Part shown: one piece after another, positions 35,022 through 45,177 of the stretch
Layout: each line of letters begins with the position of its first letter
How positions within the stretch are numbered: position 1 is the first letter of the stretch
Assembly: GCA_017451025.1 (NCBI GenBank)
Contig: JAFSSM010000021.1
Coordinates: 166,361-230,360, forward strand
Direction: 5' to 3'
Source of the DNA: Synergistaceae bacterium
Lineage (GTDB): Bacteria; Synergistota; Synergistia; Synergistales; Aminobacteriaceae
Length of the DNA stretch: 64,000 bases
The notes under the pieces: model-generated
The model's input: only the letters and a program-made list of their open reading frames with translations
The model's database searches: none
Told to the model about the DNA's origin: nothing
Program-made: the position numbers and the translations under genes

Positions 35022-37433
35022 TCATTCATTCACGCTGTCCGCTTCAGCCTTGTACTTGCACTTCGCGCAGAAAATAGTGCTGCCCTTCCTGAATAAGTCC
35101 TCGCCGCATTCCGGACACTTCTCGCCGGCTGGACGGTTCCACGCAACATAATCACACTCAGGATAGCGCGAGCACCCGTAGAACGTTCTGCCCTTCTTGC
35201 TCTTGCGCCTGACTATCTCGCCCTCTCCGCACTTCGGACACTTAACCCCTATCGTCGTAAGTATCGGCCTCGTGTACTTGCACGCAGGGTAATTCGAACA
35301 CGCTATGAACTCACCGAAACGCCCCCGCTTCTTCACCAGGTCATGCCCGCATTCCGGACAAGCCTCACCGATAGACTCGGGTTCTGGCAGCGGGACTCTC
35401 TGCGCTCCTTCCGCTTCATGCAGTGTGTTCGAAAACTCACTCCAGAACTCGCCGACAACATCAAGCCATTTCCTGGAAGACTCTTCTACTTCGTCAAGCT
35501 CCTTCTCCATCTGTGCAGTGAAGCCAGCATCAACAATTGAGGATAAATCCTTGCGGTTGAAGTACTGCGCCAGAAATTCATCAACGGTCATCCCCAGAGG
35601 AGAAGGGCTGAATCTGCGTTCTTCGTTCTTCTCGATGTAGCCCCGCGATTCCAAAGTTCCCGCGATCGTCGCGTAAGTCGAGGGTCTCCCGACTCCGTTC
35701 TCTTCGAGAGTTTTTATCAGTCCTGCCTCAGAATATCTTGCAGGCGGCTTCGTAAATTTCTTGTCGCTCTGAACTTCCCCAAGCTCCAGCACTTCATCAG
35801 CGTTTATCTTCTCAACTTCGTTGCCCTTCATGTCAAACGGCCACAGCTTGCTCCATCCATCGAATAACAGCGTCTCGCCTTCCTGCTTGAGACTGGCTCG
35901 TCCTGCCTGAGCCTTCACCGTTGACTTGGCCGTTACCGCCGGAGTCATCTGGCTTGCCGTGAATCTCCGCCATATCAGCGTGTAAAGTTTGTGCTGTTCG
36001 GGAGTCAGAGCTTCCTTCAGAAGTTCGGGAGTTAATGTAATGTCGGTCGGCCTTATGGCTTCGTGTGCATCCTGAACCTTGAGATTCTTGCTGCCTGCTG
36101 CGTAAACGTTCGGACTGTCAGGCAAATATTCCTTAGGGTAATTTCCGGCGATAAACTCCCTGCATGAGGCTAATGCTTCGTTCGAGATTCTGAGGCTGTC
36201 CGTTCTCATGTAGGTAATCAGTCCGGAGTGCTCCCTGCCCGGAATATTTACGCCCTCGTAGAGTGCCTGAGCAATCCTCATCGTGTGAGCTGGTGCCATG
36301 CCGAGCTTTCGTGAAGCCTCCTGCTGAAGTGTACTTGTCCTGAACGGTGCAGGAGCTGAGTGCGAACTGTTCTTGGTCTTGAACTCCGTAACTATGAGCG
36401 TGTTGGATTTTATCTCGGCGATAATCTCCTGTGCCTTCTCCTCTGTGTCGATACCGAGCGGAAGATTATTCTTCATGAGGGATTTTCCGTCGAGCTTGTA
36501 GGCTCTGAGTTCGTAGAGCCTGCCGGAATTTTCGGCCCTCGCCGTAATGATGTAATAAGGGTCGGGAATGAACGCCCTAATCTCGCGTTCCCTCTGGCAT
36601 ATCAGGTTCAGCGCAACGGACTGGACTCTTCCTGCTGACAGACCGTAGCGTATTTTCTTCCAGAGCAGAGGACTCAATGTATAGCCCACAAGACGGTCAA
36701 GTATTCTTCTGGCCTGCTGTGCGTCTACCTTGTTCATGTCAATATAGTCAGGGTTCTTGACGGCAACTCGTACAGCATTAGCGGTAATCTCGTAGAATCG
36801 CACTCTGCATTTCCTGGACAGGTCTACACCCAGAATATCGGCCAAGTGCCACGCAATGGCTTCACCTTCGCGATCAGGGTCTGAGGCCAGCAGAATATGT
36901 GAGGCATTCGCGGCTAGCTTGAGCAGTTCATTCTTGAGTGAGGCTTTGCCCTTAACCAGTATGTACTCAGGGGCGAAATCGTGCTCAATGTCGATTGCGA
37001 GTCTGCTCTTTGGCAAATCCTTCATGTGGCCTTTGCTGGATTTCACGATATAGCCTCTTCCGAGCATTCCCGACAATGTAGCGGCTTTTGATGGTGACTC
37101 AACTATGATTAAGGTTTTCCCGCTGCCTTCAGAGTTTGCGGTAACTTTGCTTTTAGTCCTCGAAGGCCGGGTCTTTTTTGCCGATGAGGTCTTGGTTTTT
37201 GCGGAAGCGGAAGAAATTTCCTTCCCTGATGCCTTCTTTGCTGTCGAGGACTTAACCTTCTGTTTTGCGGTCGTTTCTAGTTCGGTTTCCTTCTTTGCTG
37301 TTGAGGACTGGGCCTTCTTTGTGGTAGCTTTTTTCGTTGTTGTCGTTGTCTTAGTCTTCGCTGTCGTGGCTGTTTCTTTCTTGGCCGTAGTGTCCTCAGA
37401 TTTCTTGCGCGGTGAAATCGTAATTACCCCCAT
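35022..37433 (-). CDS. topA: DNA topoisomerase I, with Lys/Thr-rich N-terminal extension
   Basis: A type IA topoisomerase that relaxes negative supercoils. After a ~105-residue low-complexity basic tail (alternating Lys, Thr, Ala, Ser) comes the Toprim domain (LIIVESPSKAATL, DPDREGEAIAWH), the active-site Tyr in GLITYMRTDS near residue 406, and GVGRPSTYATI. The C-terminus carries three Cys4 zinc ribbons (for example CPECGHDL and CPKCGEGE). At 803 residues it is longer than many TopA proteins because of the N-terminal tail, which resembles a histone-like DNA-binding tail. Confidence 0.95.
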   Translation of the reverse strand: MGVITISPRKKSEDTTAKKETATTAKTKTTTTTKKATTKKAQSSTAKKETELETTAKQKVKSSTAKKASGKEISSASAKTKTSSAKKTRPSRTKSKVTANSEGSGKTLIIVESPSKAATLSGMLGRGYIVKSSKGHMKDLPKSRLAIDIEHDFAPEYILVKGKASLKNELLKLAANASHILLASDPDREGEAIAWHLADILGVDLSRKCRVRFYEITANAVRVAVKNPDYIDMNKVDAQQARRILDRLVGYTLSPLLWKKIRYGLSAGRVQSVALNLICQREREIRAFIPDPYYIITARAENSGRLYELRAYKLDGKSLMKNNLPLGIDTEEKAQEIIAEIKSNTLIVTEFKTKNSSHSAPAPFRTSTLQQEASRKLGMAPAHTMRIAQALYEGVNIPGREHSGLITYMRTDSLRISNEALASCREFIAGNYPKEYLPDSPNVYAAGSKNLKVQDAHEAIRPTDITLTPELLKEALTPEQHKLYTLIWRRFTASQMTPAVTAKSTVKAQAGRASLKQEGETLLFDGWSKLWPFDMKGNEVEKINADEVLELGEVQSDKKFTKPPARYSEAGLIKTLEENGVGRPSTYATIAGTLESRGYIEKNEERRFSPSPLGMTVDEFLAQYFNRKDLSSIVDAGFTAQMEKELDEVEESSRKWLDVVGEFWSEFSNTLHEAEGAQRVPLPEPESIGEACPECGHDLVKKRGRFGEFIACSNYPACKYTRPILTTIGVKCPKCGEGEIVRRKSKKGRTFYGCSRYPECDYVAWNRPAGEKCPECGEDLFRKGSTIFCAKCKYKAEADSVNE

Positions 37434-37506
37434 ACATAAATTTTATTTTTGGCAACGTAAATTTATACCACATTTTAGAATATAATTAACGAAAATTTTT
37501 CAGGAT

Positions 37507-40500
37507 GTGAATTTTACTGTGCGCTTCATTGGCTCACTCATAAAGTACGTTATATATCTGTGTGTAATATTAATTGCTGTAAGTGCCGCCCTGTTCTGGT
37601 TCGATACCGGCGATTGGCTGGCACTGCCTCTTGCAAAAAGAGCTGGGAACTATTTTCTCGCTCCCATGACCGTCAATATTGACAACATAAGCGGCTCATT
37701 GCGCAGAGGATATACCATCGAAGGACTCACTCTGTCCTCCGGAGATAATGACTTGTTCACGCTGGATTATGCTTCCGTCAGTCCGGACTGGGACCTGGTC
37801 CTCGCCGGAGTTAATGGGTTGCCATTCATCAGGAACCTGAACGTTCGCGGCGTAAGCTCTGACCTGGATAAAGTAATGATTATCGCGAAACACTTTGAAT
37901 CGCAGGAAGACAACGAGTCTCAAGAAAATGAAGAAGAGTCGAATCAGGACGAAGCAGCTTCATTCCGCGTGAATCCCTTCAGCCTGTCGGTCAGTGATGT
38001 GAACTTCGGAACACCCTACGCTAACCTCTCGCTTGACGCAATCACCTTAAACCCCAACGGTAATTTTGCCCTCGCCGCGAATATCACTTCACGCGACAAC
38101 ACATTACCCCTCAAGACTAACGCACTCCTGAATTTTGACCCGCTTGAAGTGATTTCGTCTGACCTGTTCATCGGGCAAAAAGGGACAGGCAAATTTTCGG
38201 GAGGATTAGATCCGCTGAAAGGTTATATCTCATTGACCGCGTTATCGCTCGAAGAATTTATGAAGTTTGCGCCGGATTTTGGCATAAAAGCCTCTGGAAG
38301 GATTGACGGCAGAGTCTCGGCAGTAAGTGAGGACGGAACACTCAAAGCCTCCGGAGTGGTCTCGATGCCGCGTGCTGACGTTATGGGAGTCCCTCTGAAT
38401 TTCCGGCTTCCTTTCTCGTGGGACGGTGCAGGACTTCTCGTGCTCGACAATGCCACCCTGAACACTAAGGCCGCAAGCGTTAAGCTCAACGCCGAGACCG
38501 ATACCGAAGCCCTCACCCTAAAAGCACAGGGTGAAGCGCAGAACATCTCCCTCAACGAAATTGGCCGGATGTTCGCACCAGAGGCAGGACTCGACGGCGA
38601 GGGAGGCAACTTGAAGTTCGACGTTGATGCTGTGCTTACGGGAGACATTCTCGGGAAGAGCAGGGCAGATATTACCGCGTCGATGCCACAGATTACGGCT
38701 GCGGGTATTCGGATTTTGCGGGATTTGTCCGCTCACGTAAAGCTGGAGCCTGGTTTCGCACCTAGAATCTCGATGAATGGAGAGGTCTTCAAGGGAAAAC
38801 TTTTCGCGAGGGGAGAAGCAACGCAGGATTCTCTTGGGAACATCAAGCCTAAAGCTGTAGTCTCAATCGTCAATCTTGATGTCCCGACCGTAATTAACAC
38901 TCTACTTGATCCTAAGCTGGCCAAGTCATTGCAGAACCCTTCAGGAAAAATTACGGCCAGAGCAGAAATTTTTGACACTCTGGACATTGACGGCAGAATA
39001 ACTTCCGACAGACTCAGTGCTTATGGCGTAACGCTGACTAACATTCTCGCAGAGGGAAGCTATCTTCACAGCAAGAGCAGGGCAGAAATTGAGGGGCTGT
39101 CCCTGAATCTCGGGAAGGGCAAAATTACAGCGTCAGGCAGTGCAAACCTGAAGGACGAACGCTTCAGTTTCAGGGCAGACGCTGAAAATATCGAGCCGCG
39201 AGTTATTCCTCAGCTTAAGGACATTAAGGGCACGTACAACCTCACCGCTCAGGGATCGGGCAAGTACACCGACCAGAACAGCATCAAAGTTGAAGCGGAC
39301 ATATCGGCCAAGAACGCAGGCTATGCAGATTTTACGGTGAACAGCGTGAAAATTCCGGTAGACTTCGCCAACAACACAGCAGCTATCCGGAACGCAATCG
39401 TCAATCTTCCGAAGGGCAGCGTAAATCTCAACGGAAGTGCTAACCTCACCACCAGCATGTTCGACATCAAAGCAAATGCGCAGAACATAGACCCCAGCTT
39501 CATCGTGAAAGACTTGGCCGGAACTTATAACCTCACAGCCGAAGCATCAGGGAAATTCACGGACATTAACGCCATAAGCGCAAAGGCAGACCTCACAGCC
39601 CGCAACGTTGGCTATTCGGGAATGGCTATCGGCAACATGAATCTTCCGGTAAGTTTTGCGAACAGCACCCTCAAAATTAACGGAGCAAGGGCAAATCTTC
39701 CGGGCGGAGCATTAAGTCTGACGGGAAGTGTTGGCCTCAAGAATACCGCTAACCCTGTTTTAGACCTGTCGGCTTCAACTCAGGGAGTGAATCTCGCAGA
39801 GACCTTCCGCAAGCTCAAACTGGATGTTCCAGTCTCCGGGAAAGTATGGGGAGTCGTGAGCATAAAGGGACCGCTTGACCGCGCAGGAGTGAATGCGGCG
39901 TTTAAGGCAGAGAACGTAAAGGCCGCTGATATTGCGTCTATTCCTTCTGCCGAACTGAAGGTTCAGGGAAATACCCAGAGTGTGAACGTGACGAAACTAG
40001 AGGCCACAGTCAACGAAACACTGATTCGCGGCAATGGCAGCATAAAAATTAACCAGAAGGACATAATGCGGAGCAATGTAAACGTTCAGGCAAAAGTGAG
40101 CCGTCTGAACCTGAAAAGGGTATTGTCGCAATTCATGGAGACCCCGCCGGTTTCCGGGATAATCAGGGGAGATATTGCGTTGAGAGGAAGTCTTGCTGAA
40201 CCGGCACTTGACGTGAAGCTGAACTCTCCGGTGATTTATGGCAGCACGGAAATTCACGATATAGCGGTAAGGCTCAGGTCTCCGGAAGCAAATCATTATG
40301 CCGTCAACGCAAAAGCCAGGATAGATGAATTTTGTCCGGAGGCAGACGTAGACCTCAGGAACAACAAAGGGATTTGGGCATATCACGTGAAGACTAAGCC
40401 GCTTGATGTAGACAAGGCAATACAGGCACAGATGCCCGAGATGGCCGGAATAGTGAAGGGTGTCGTTAATCTGGATGTTCGAGGCAGCACGAAGCCCAAT

Positions 40501-41460
40501 TCGGACATAAACATAAACGTGAACTCGCCAAATATCAGAGTCATCGACAAGTTAGACATCGAGGATATTTCTCTGCCGACAGCATATCGTCCTTCCGTGA
40601 ATAAGGTAGAGCTTAAGAAGGCCAGAGCGATCATCAGCGACGGAGTGATCAACTCAGGATTTGAGTATGACATCAGCAAATCCACATGGAAGGGCAATGT
40701 GAAGGCGGTGCACCTTGATTTCGGGAAACTGGCGACGAAATTTCTGCCAGAGGGTGAACTTGTAGGGAGTGTTGACGCGGAAGTAAGCATGAAGGGTCAG
40801 CAGGGCATAATGTCTACGAGTTTTGCGAACGGTAAATTTTCGACAACGCCGGGCTACCTGCACAAGATGGCGATGCTGGACAAGATTACTCCGACAAAAC
40901 GGGTGAGCTTCGAGAACATTAACGGTACATTTTTCTGGAATGGCAGCGACTTATTCCTGAATCCAGGCACCGGAGCCAAAGCGGGAGCTGATGAGCCGCT
41001 CTACAGGTACGTTAGCGTCAACGGATCGCTGGGACTTCCTGGAAAAGGGTTAAGGCTGCTTTGCGACGGCAGATTTGACCTGAAAATACTCGACCAGTTT
41101 TTGGGAGCGATGAAGGGAGTGTTTCAGTACATGGCCGGCGGGCTTGGCCGTAATGTGCTGAAGGATGCGGCTGGAAGGGTAATCGGTTTGAAGCGGCGGG
41201 ATTTTCAGAATGTATCGTTTACTCTTGCGAACTCGTGGGACAAGCTGAGGTTTGAGGACCTGAAGATAACGAAGCCTATCGAGGATTTCCTGCCAATAGA
41301 TATTCTGAACTGGGACGAGGAGAAGCAGAAGGACGATACGCAGTTCAACCTCAGGCTGAGGATTCCGACGGGGCGGGGGCATAAGAGCGTTGAGGAGGAG
41401 AGTACGAGCGACCAGTTCAAGGAGCAGTTAATCGATAACCTGTTCAACTTGGGACTGTAA
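37507..41460 (+). CDS. TamB/AsmA-like giant envelope protein (1317 aa)
   Basis: A single N-terminal membrane anchor (residues about 10-32) is followed by ~1280 residues of repetitive beta-strand sequence of the AsmA/TamB superfamily, which forms a long hydrophobic groove bridging inner and outer membranes and moves phospholipids or helps outer-membrane protein insertion. Segments such as ISGSLRRGYTIEGLTL near the N-terminus and a C-terminal DUF490-like block (about 1090-1315) fit TamB. Internal near-duplications appear between residues 540 and 720 (YNLTAQGSGKYTDQN against YNLTAEASGKFTDIN). It starts at GTG 37507, close behind AGGAT. It indicates a diderm envelope. Confidence 0.82.
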   Translation: MNFTVRFIGSLIKYVIYLCVILIAVSAALFWFDTGDWLALPLAKRAGNYFLAPMTVNIDNISGSLRRGYTIEGLTLSSGDNDLFTLDYASVSPDWDLVLAGVNGLPFIRNLNVRGVSSDLDKVMIIAKHFESQEDNESQENEEESNQDEAASFRVNPFSLSVSDVNFGTPYANLSLDAITLNPNGNFALAANITSRDNTLPLKTNALLNFDPLEVISSDLFIGQKGTGKFSGGLDPLKGYISLTALSLEEFMKFAPDFGIKASGRIDGRVSAVSEDGTLKASGVVSMPRADVMGVPLNFRLPFSWDGAGLLVLDNATLNTKAASVKLNAETDTEALTLKAQGEAQNISLNEIGRMFAPEAGLDGEGGNLKFDVDAVLTGDILGKSRADITASMPQITAAGIRILRDLSAHVKLEPGFAPRISMNGEVFKGKLFARGEATQDSLGNIKPKAVVSIVNLDVPTVINTLLDPKLAKSLQNPSGKITARAEIFDTLDIDGRITSDRLSAYGVTLTNILAEGSYLHSKSRAEIEGLSLNLGKGKITASGSANLKDERFSFRADAENIEPRVIPQLKDIKGTYNLTAQGSGKYTDQNSIKVEADISAKNAGYADFTVNSVKIPVDFANNTAAIRNAIVNLPKGSVNLNGSANLTTSMFDIKANAQNIDPSFIVKDLAGTYNLTAEASGKFTDINAISAKADLTARNVGYSGMAIGNMNLPVSFANSTLKINGARANLPGGALSLTGSVGLKNTANPVLDLSASTQGVNLAETFRKLKLDVPVSGKVWGVVSIKGPLDRAGVNAAFKAENVKAADIASIPSAELKVQGNTQSVNVTKLEATVNETLIRGNGSIKINQKDIMRSNVNVQAKVSRLNLKRVLSQFMETPPVSGIIRGDIALRGSLAEPALDVKLNSPVIYGSTEIHDIAVRLRSPEANHYAVNAKARIDEFCPEADVDLRNNKGIWAYHVKTKPLDVDKAIQAQMPEMAGIVKGVVNLDVRGSTKPNSDININVNSPNIRVIDKLDIEDISLPTAYRPSVNKVELKKARAIISDGVINSGFEYDISKSTWKGNVKAVHLDFGKLATKFLPEGELVGSVDAEVSMKGQQGIMSTSFANGKFSTTPGYLHKMAMLDKITPTKRVSFENINGTFFWNGSDLFLNPGTGAKAGADEPLYRYVSVNGSLGLPGKGLRLLCDGRFDLKILDQFLGAMKGVFQYMAGGLGRNVLKDAAGRVIGLKRRDFQNVSFTLANSWDKLRFEDLKITKPIEDFLPIDILNWDEEKQKDDTQFNLRLRIPTGRGHKSVEEESTSDQFKEQLIDNLFNLGL

Positions 41461-41505
41461 AATCACGAAAAAATATCTTGATTTTTTGAGGAGGACAATA
41501 TAATA

Positions 41506-42541
41506 ATGAAGAAGGCAGAAGGCAGAAGGCAGAAGGCATTATTTTGACTTTTTGCGGGTAGCCGGAGCTTTTGCGGTGATGGTTCTGCACGTGGCGGCGC
41601 AGAACTGGTACTCAACAGATGTACGCTCATTAGCATGGCAAACCTTCAACTTTTACGACGGTCTTGTACGTTTGGGAGTCCCGCTGTTCGTCATGATAAG
41701 CGGAGCACTCTTCCTTAGCAGAGATATTCCCGTCAAGAAACTCTACAGTAAGTACATCTTCAAGATATTCACGGCGTTCGTGTTCTGGTCGCTGGTATAT
41801 GCGGCTTGGGACTACGCGAAATCAGGAAAACTCTTGTGGTCGCTTTCACGTTTCATCAGCGGGCATTATCACATGTGGTTTCTGTTCATGATTGTCGGGC
41901 TGTATATGATAGTCCCGTTCATGAAGAAGATTGCGGAGTCAGCGTCCCTCACAAAGTACTTTCTTGTGCTCGTGCTGGTCTTCACGTTCGTGCTTCCTGA
42001 GTCCGCAAACGTGGTATCCCTCTTCTCCGAAAAGTATGGCGGGTTCATCAATAAGGTCGCCGGCAGCTTCAACATGCGCTTCGTGATGGGATTTTCCGGC
42101 TATTTCCTGCTCGGGTATTTTCTGGACAACGCAGACATCACCGCAAAGGCTGAACGTCTCATCTACACGGCGGGCATTCTCGGGGCAGCAGCTACTGTGC
42201 TGATGTCGTTGTATGCCTCGCTCCTCACCGGGAAGCCTGACGAGACATTCTACGGCAGCATGAGCGTCAACGTACTGTGCGAAACTGTGGCAGTGTTTGT
42301 GTTCTTCAAGAAGCACCTTGACCAGGAGTCTGCGCTGGCAATGAGGCTGTCGCAGTATTCGCTTGGAGCATATCTTGTTCATGACGCTAACATCATGCTC
42401 ATCCGCAGGCTCGGACTGGATACCCTGACGTTCTGCCCCGTACTGGCTGTGCCGGTGATTGCCGTAATGGTGTTCGTCCTGTCATTCGCAATCTCTGCAG
42501 TTATCCATCGCATACCTATTCTGAAAAAGTATGTTGTGTAG
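41506..42541 (+). CDS. Acyltransferase-3 family membrane O-acyltransferase, out of frame (OFF)
   Basis: The ATG at 41506 follows TGAGGAGG. It reads into four GAAGGCA units and stops at TGA 41545-41547. The acyltransferase proper is open in another frame from the end of the repeat to 42541: FDFLRVAGAFAVMVLHVAA at the start (with the family's conserved His), about ten membrane spans, and an ending IHRIPILKKYVV. Removing one unit or adding two would join start and body (giving RRHYFDFLRV). No start codon exists in the body frame between its upstream stop and the repeat. Such enzymes O-acetylate or O-succinylate LPS and other surface polysaccharides. Confidence 0.85.
41511..41538 (+). repeat. (GAAGGCA)4 tandem repeat at start of acyltransferase gene
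   Basis: There are four perfect 7-bp units beginning two codons after the ATG. The unit has no stop in any frame. Three or six units would be the in-frame states. Confidence 0.95.
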
Positions 42542-42544
42542 AAA

Positions 42545-43183
42545 ATTTTAGCGTTCTTGCGTTGAGGGGATTAGATGTGAATGGTGCTAAGCCATTGCGC
42601 AGGAAAATATCCCCCTCAGCAATTCTCATTAGGTCATCCTCAGGCTCACCTATATATGCCCCTTTACGGCAGAATGCTATTACATCCCACGTTACAGGCT
42701 CATCACCGAGCGAGAATATCTGTCGCAGAACATCCTGATTGCGTGTTCCCGAAACAGCAGAAATAATTTCAGATTGTTCAACGCGTCAGGAATAATTGCT
42801 CTTCTGTCAGGAGTGCAATACTCGTCAGGAATACTTCCGGCCTTCGCAACAAGTACCAGTTCTTCCGTGTAAATCAGCCTGCTCATGAAGCCCTGCTCTC
42901 CCTCAAGCCAAATATCAGGCAGAAGCAGAATATCTATCCTTCCCTCCTTCAGTGCCTCGCGCAATTTCTGTCCGCTCTGCGTAAAAACTTCTACCTTGAT
43001 TCCCGGATACTTTTCACAGAACGCAGGAAACATCTTCGGCATCATGAATGACGCTCTGTCCCGCGATGTCCCGATTCTGAGTCTGCCGGTCATGTGGTGC
43101 GTGATGTGAAGCTCATTCGCCGCACCGGTAACACTCCGAAGTTCCGAGACCTTTACGATGTATTGCAGTTCCTTTAAGTTTAT
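42545..43183 (-). pseudogene. Remnant of a LysR-type regulator
   Basis: On the minus strand, after an ATA where an ATG is expected (43183), the sequence reads NLKELQYIVKVSELRSVTGA and ELHIT, the start of a LysR helix-turn-helix, then jumps in frame to MTGRLRIGTSRDR and the effector domain (MFPAFCEKYPGIKVEVF, GRIDILLLPD). The end of the DNA-binding domain and the linker, about 70 codons, are missing. The effector domain breaks frame near 42730 and continues in another frame (VTWDVIAFCRKGAYIGEPE). It lies just upstream of, and divergent from, the broken aconitase that it may once have regulated. Confidence 0.7.
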
Positions 43184-43228
43184 AACAAAACACTTATCCC
43201 TTCCATGATAGTAATAGCATTTTACTTC

Positions 43229-45164
43229 ATGGCCCTTACCTTATGACATGAAGCCGGGCAGTGAGATATACATTAAGGTTGACCACACGCTCACACATGA
43301 TATTAACGCCGTCATGACTTACCTTGCTTTCGAGGCAACAGGTCTTGACCGCACACAGGTTGAACAGAGCGTAAGTTATCTTGACCACAATCTGCTGTAT
43401 TTAGACTTCAAGACTCCTGATGACCACATTTACCTTCAGAGCGCGGCCAAGAAATACGGAGTATACGTCTCGCGTCCCGGCAACGGAATATGCCACGCTG
43501 TCCACGTTGCGCGCTTCGGCAAGCCCGGCAAGCTCAGTATGGGCGGAGACAGCCACACCCCGCACGGAGGAGCTATCGGAATGCTGTGTATCGGTGTCGG
43601 CGGAATGGACATAGCTACAGCGATGACCGGAGTCCCGATGCGCCTGAAGATGCCCGAAGTCATCAACGTAAAGCTATCCGGAAAACTCAAGGCAGGCTGT
43701 AACGCAAAAGATGTAATTCTGGAGATGCTCCGGAGGGTCAGCAACAAGGGAGGACTCGGAAAAGTCTACGAGTACACCGGAGAAGGTGCGGAGAGTCACG
43801 AAGTTCCAGAGCGCGCAACGATTACGAATATGGGCGCGGAGATGGGAGCAACAACGTCAATCTTCCCCAGCGATGAGGCAGTGCGTAAATTCCTGAAGGC
43901 TCAGGGCAGAGAGCATGACTACATTCCTCTTGCGGCAGACCCCGACTCTGATTACGACGGAATTATCGAGATTGATTTATCTTCGCTCGAGCCGCTGTGT
44001 GCATGTCCTCATCAGCCCGATAACGTCAAGCCTCTGCGAGAAGTCTAGAAACGCAATGTTCAGCAGGTATTTATCGGGAGCTGTACGAACGCGAGCTACT
44101 CTGACATTGCGAAGGCCGCACTTGTCATGAAGGGCCGTAAAGTCGCGGAAAACATCAGCTGTACCTGCGCTGTCAGCACAAAATCAATCTACACTCAGCT
44201 TTTGCGCGGCGGTTATATCGAGATGATGCTTGACGCTGGCGTGAGATTCCTTGAGCTTGCGTGCGGGCCGTGCTGTGCAATCGGACAGAGTCCAGCCACA
44301 AATGGAGTAGCTGTTCGTACCACCAACCGCAACTTCAAGGGCAGGAGCGGCAATCCCAACGCAGAAGTGTATCTTGTGAGTCCGGAGAGTGCTGCCGCAA
44401 CAGCAATAACCGGGACATTCGCGAGTGCTGAGGATATTTTGGGTGAGGACGTGAAGATTCTCGGCACAATTCACGAGCCGGAGGAATACCCCGTCAACGA
44501 CAGCCTGATTATCCCGCCGCTGTCTCCAGAAGAAGCCGCAAAAGTTGAGATCGTCAAAGGCCCGAACATCGCATATCTTCCTGTTCCGGAAGCTCCTGAA
44601 GAAAATCTAACCGCGAAAATCTCCCTCAAGGCTGGCGATAACGTCTCGACTGATGACATTACCCCAGCAAGCGCAGAGTTCAGCTCCATGCGTTCGAACA
44701 TTCCGTTAATGAGCAAGTACTGTTTCCATCGTTATGACCCTGATTTTGCGGAGAGGGCCAAGAATCTCGGCAAGAGCATTATCGTCGGCGGCGAGAACTA
44801 CGGGCAGGGAAGCTCGCGAGAACACGCGGCGATTAACCCAATGTTTCTGGGGGTTAAGTGCGTAATCGCGAAGAACATTGCGCGTATCCACAAGGGAAAT
44901 CTGGTGAATCACGGGATAGTTCCTCTGCTGTTTGAGAATCCTGCGGACTATGACAGGCTTGAACAGGGAGACGGCCTAGAGATTCTGAGTTTCCCTGAGC
45001 AGATAAAGGCAGGACGCGTGAAGGTTCGGGACATCGACAAAAATTTTGAGTTCTGGGCAAAACCGGATATGAGCGAGTCGGAAGTAGAAGTGTCTCTTGA
45101 CGGCGGGCAGCTCCGCCACATCAAGAAACAGCTTCGTGAAATGGGCATAAGCACAAAAGATTAA
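43229..45164 (+). pseudogene. Aconitase-family hydratase broken by N-terminal loss and amber codon
   Basis: The frame matches an aconitase/homoaconitase-like protein in two halves: MKPGSEIYIKVDHTLTH ... MGGDSHTPHGGAIGML (first half) and IGSCTNASYSDIA, ACGPCCAIGQSP (cluster Cys residues) and IIVGGENYGQGSSREHAA (second half). Both halves are in one frame, separated only by a TAG at 44046-44048. At the 5' end ATGGCCCTTACC (43229) looks like the original start, but about a dozen codons are lost and the frame shifts before MKPG. It probably dehydrated citrate or a related hydroxy-acid; the next gene is a hydroxycarboxylate carrier. Confidence 0.78.
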
Positions 45165-45177
45165 GGAGGTATTCACA

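Noticed and set aside
44046..44048. Amber codon decoded as pyrrolysine or suppressed
   Set aside because: TAG is used as a normal stop (30668, 31685) and nothing nearby suggests pyrrolysine decoding. The N-terminal loss in the same gene also points to a pseudogene.
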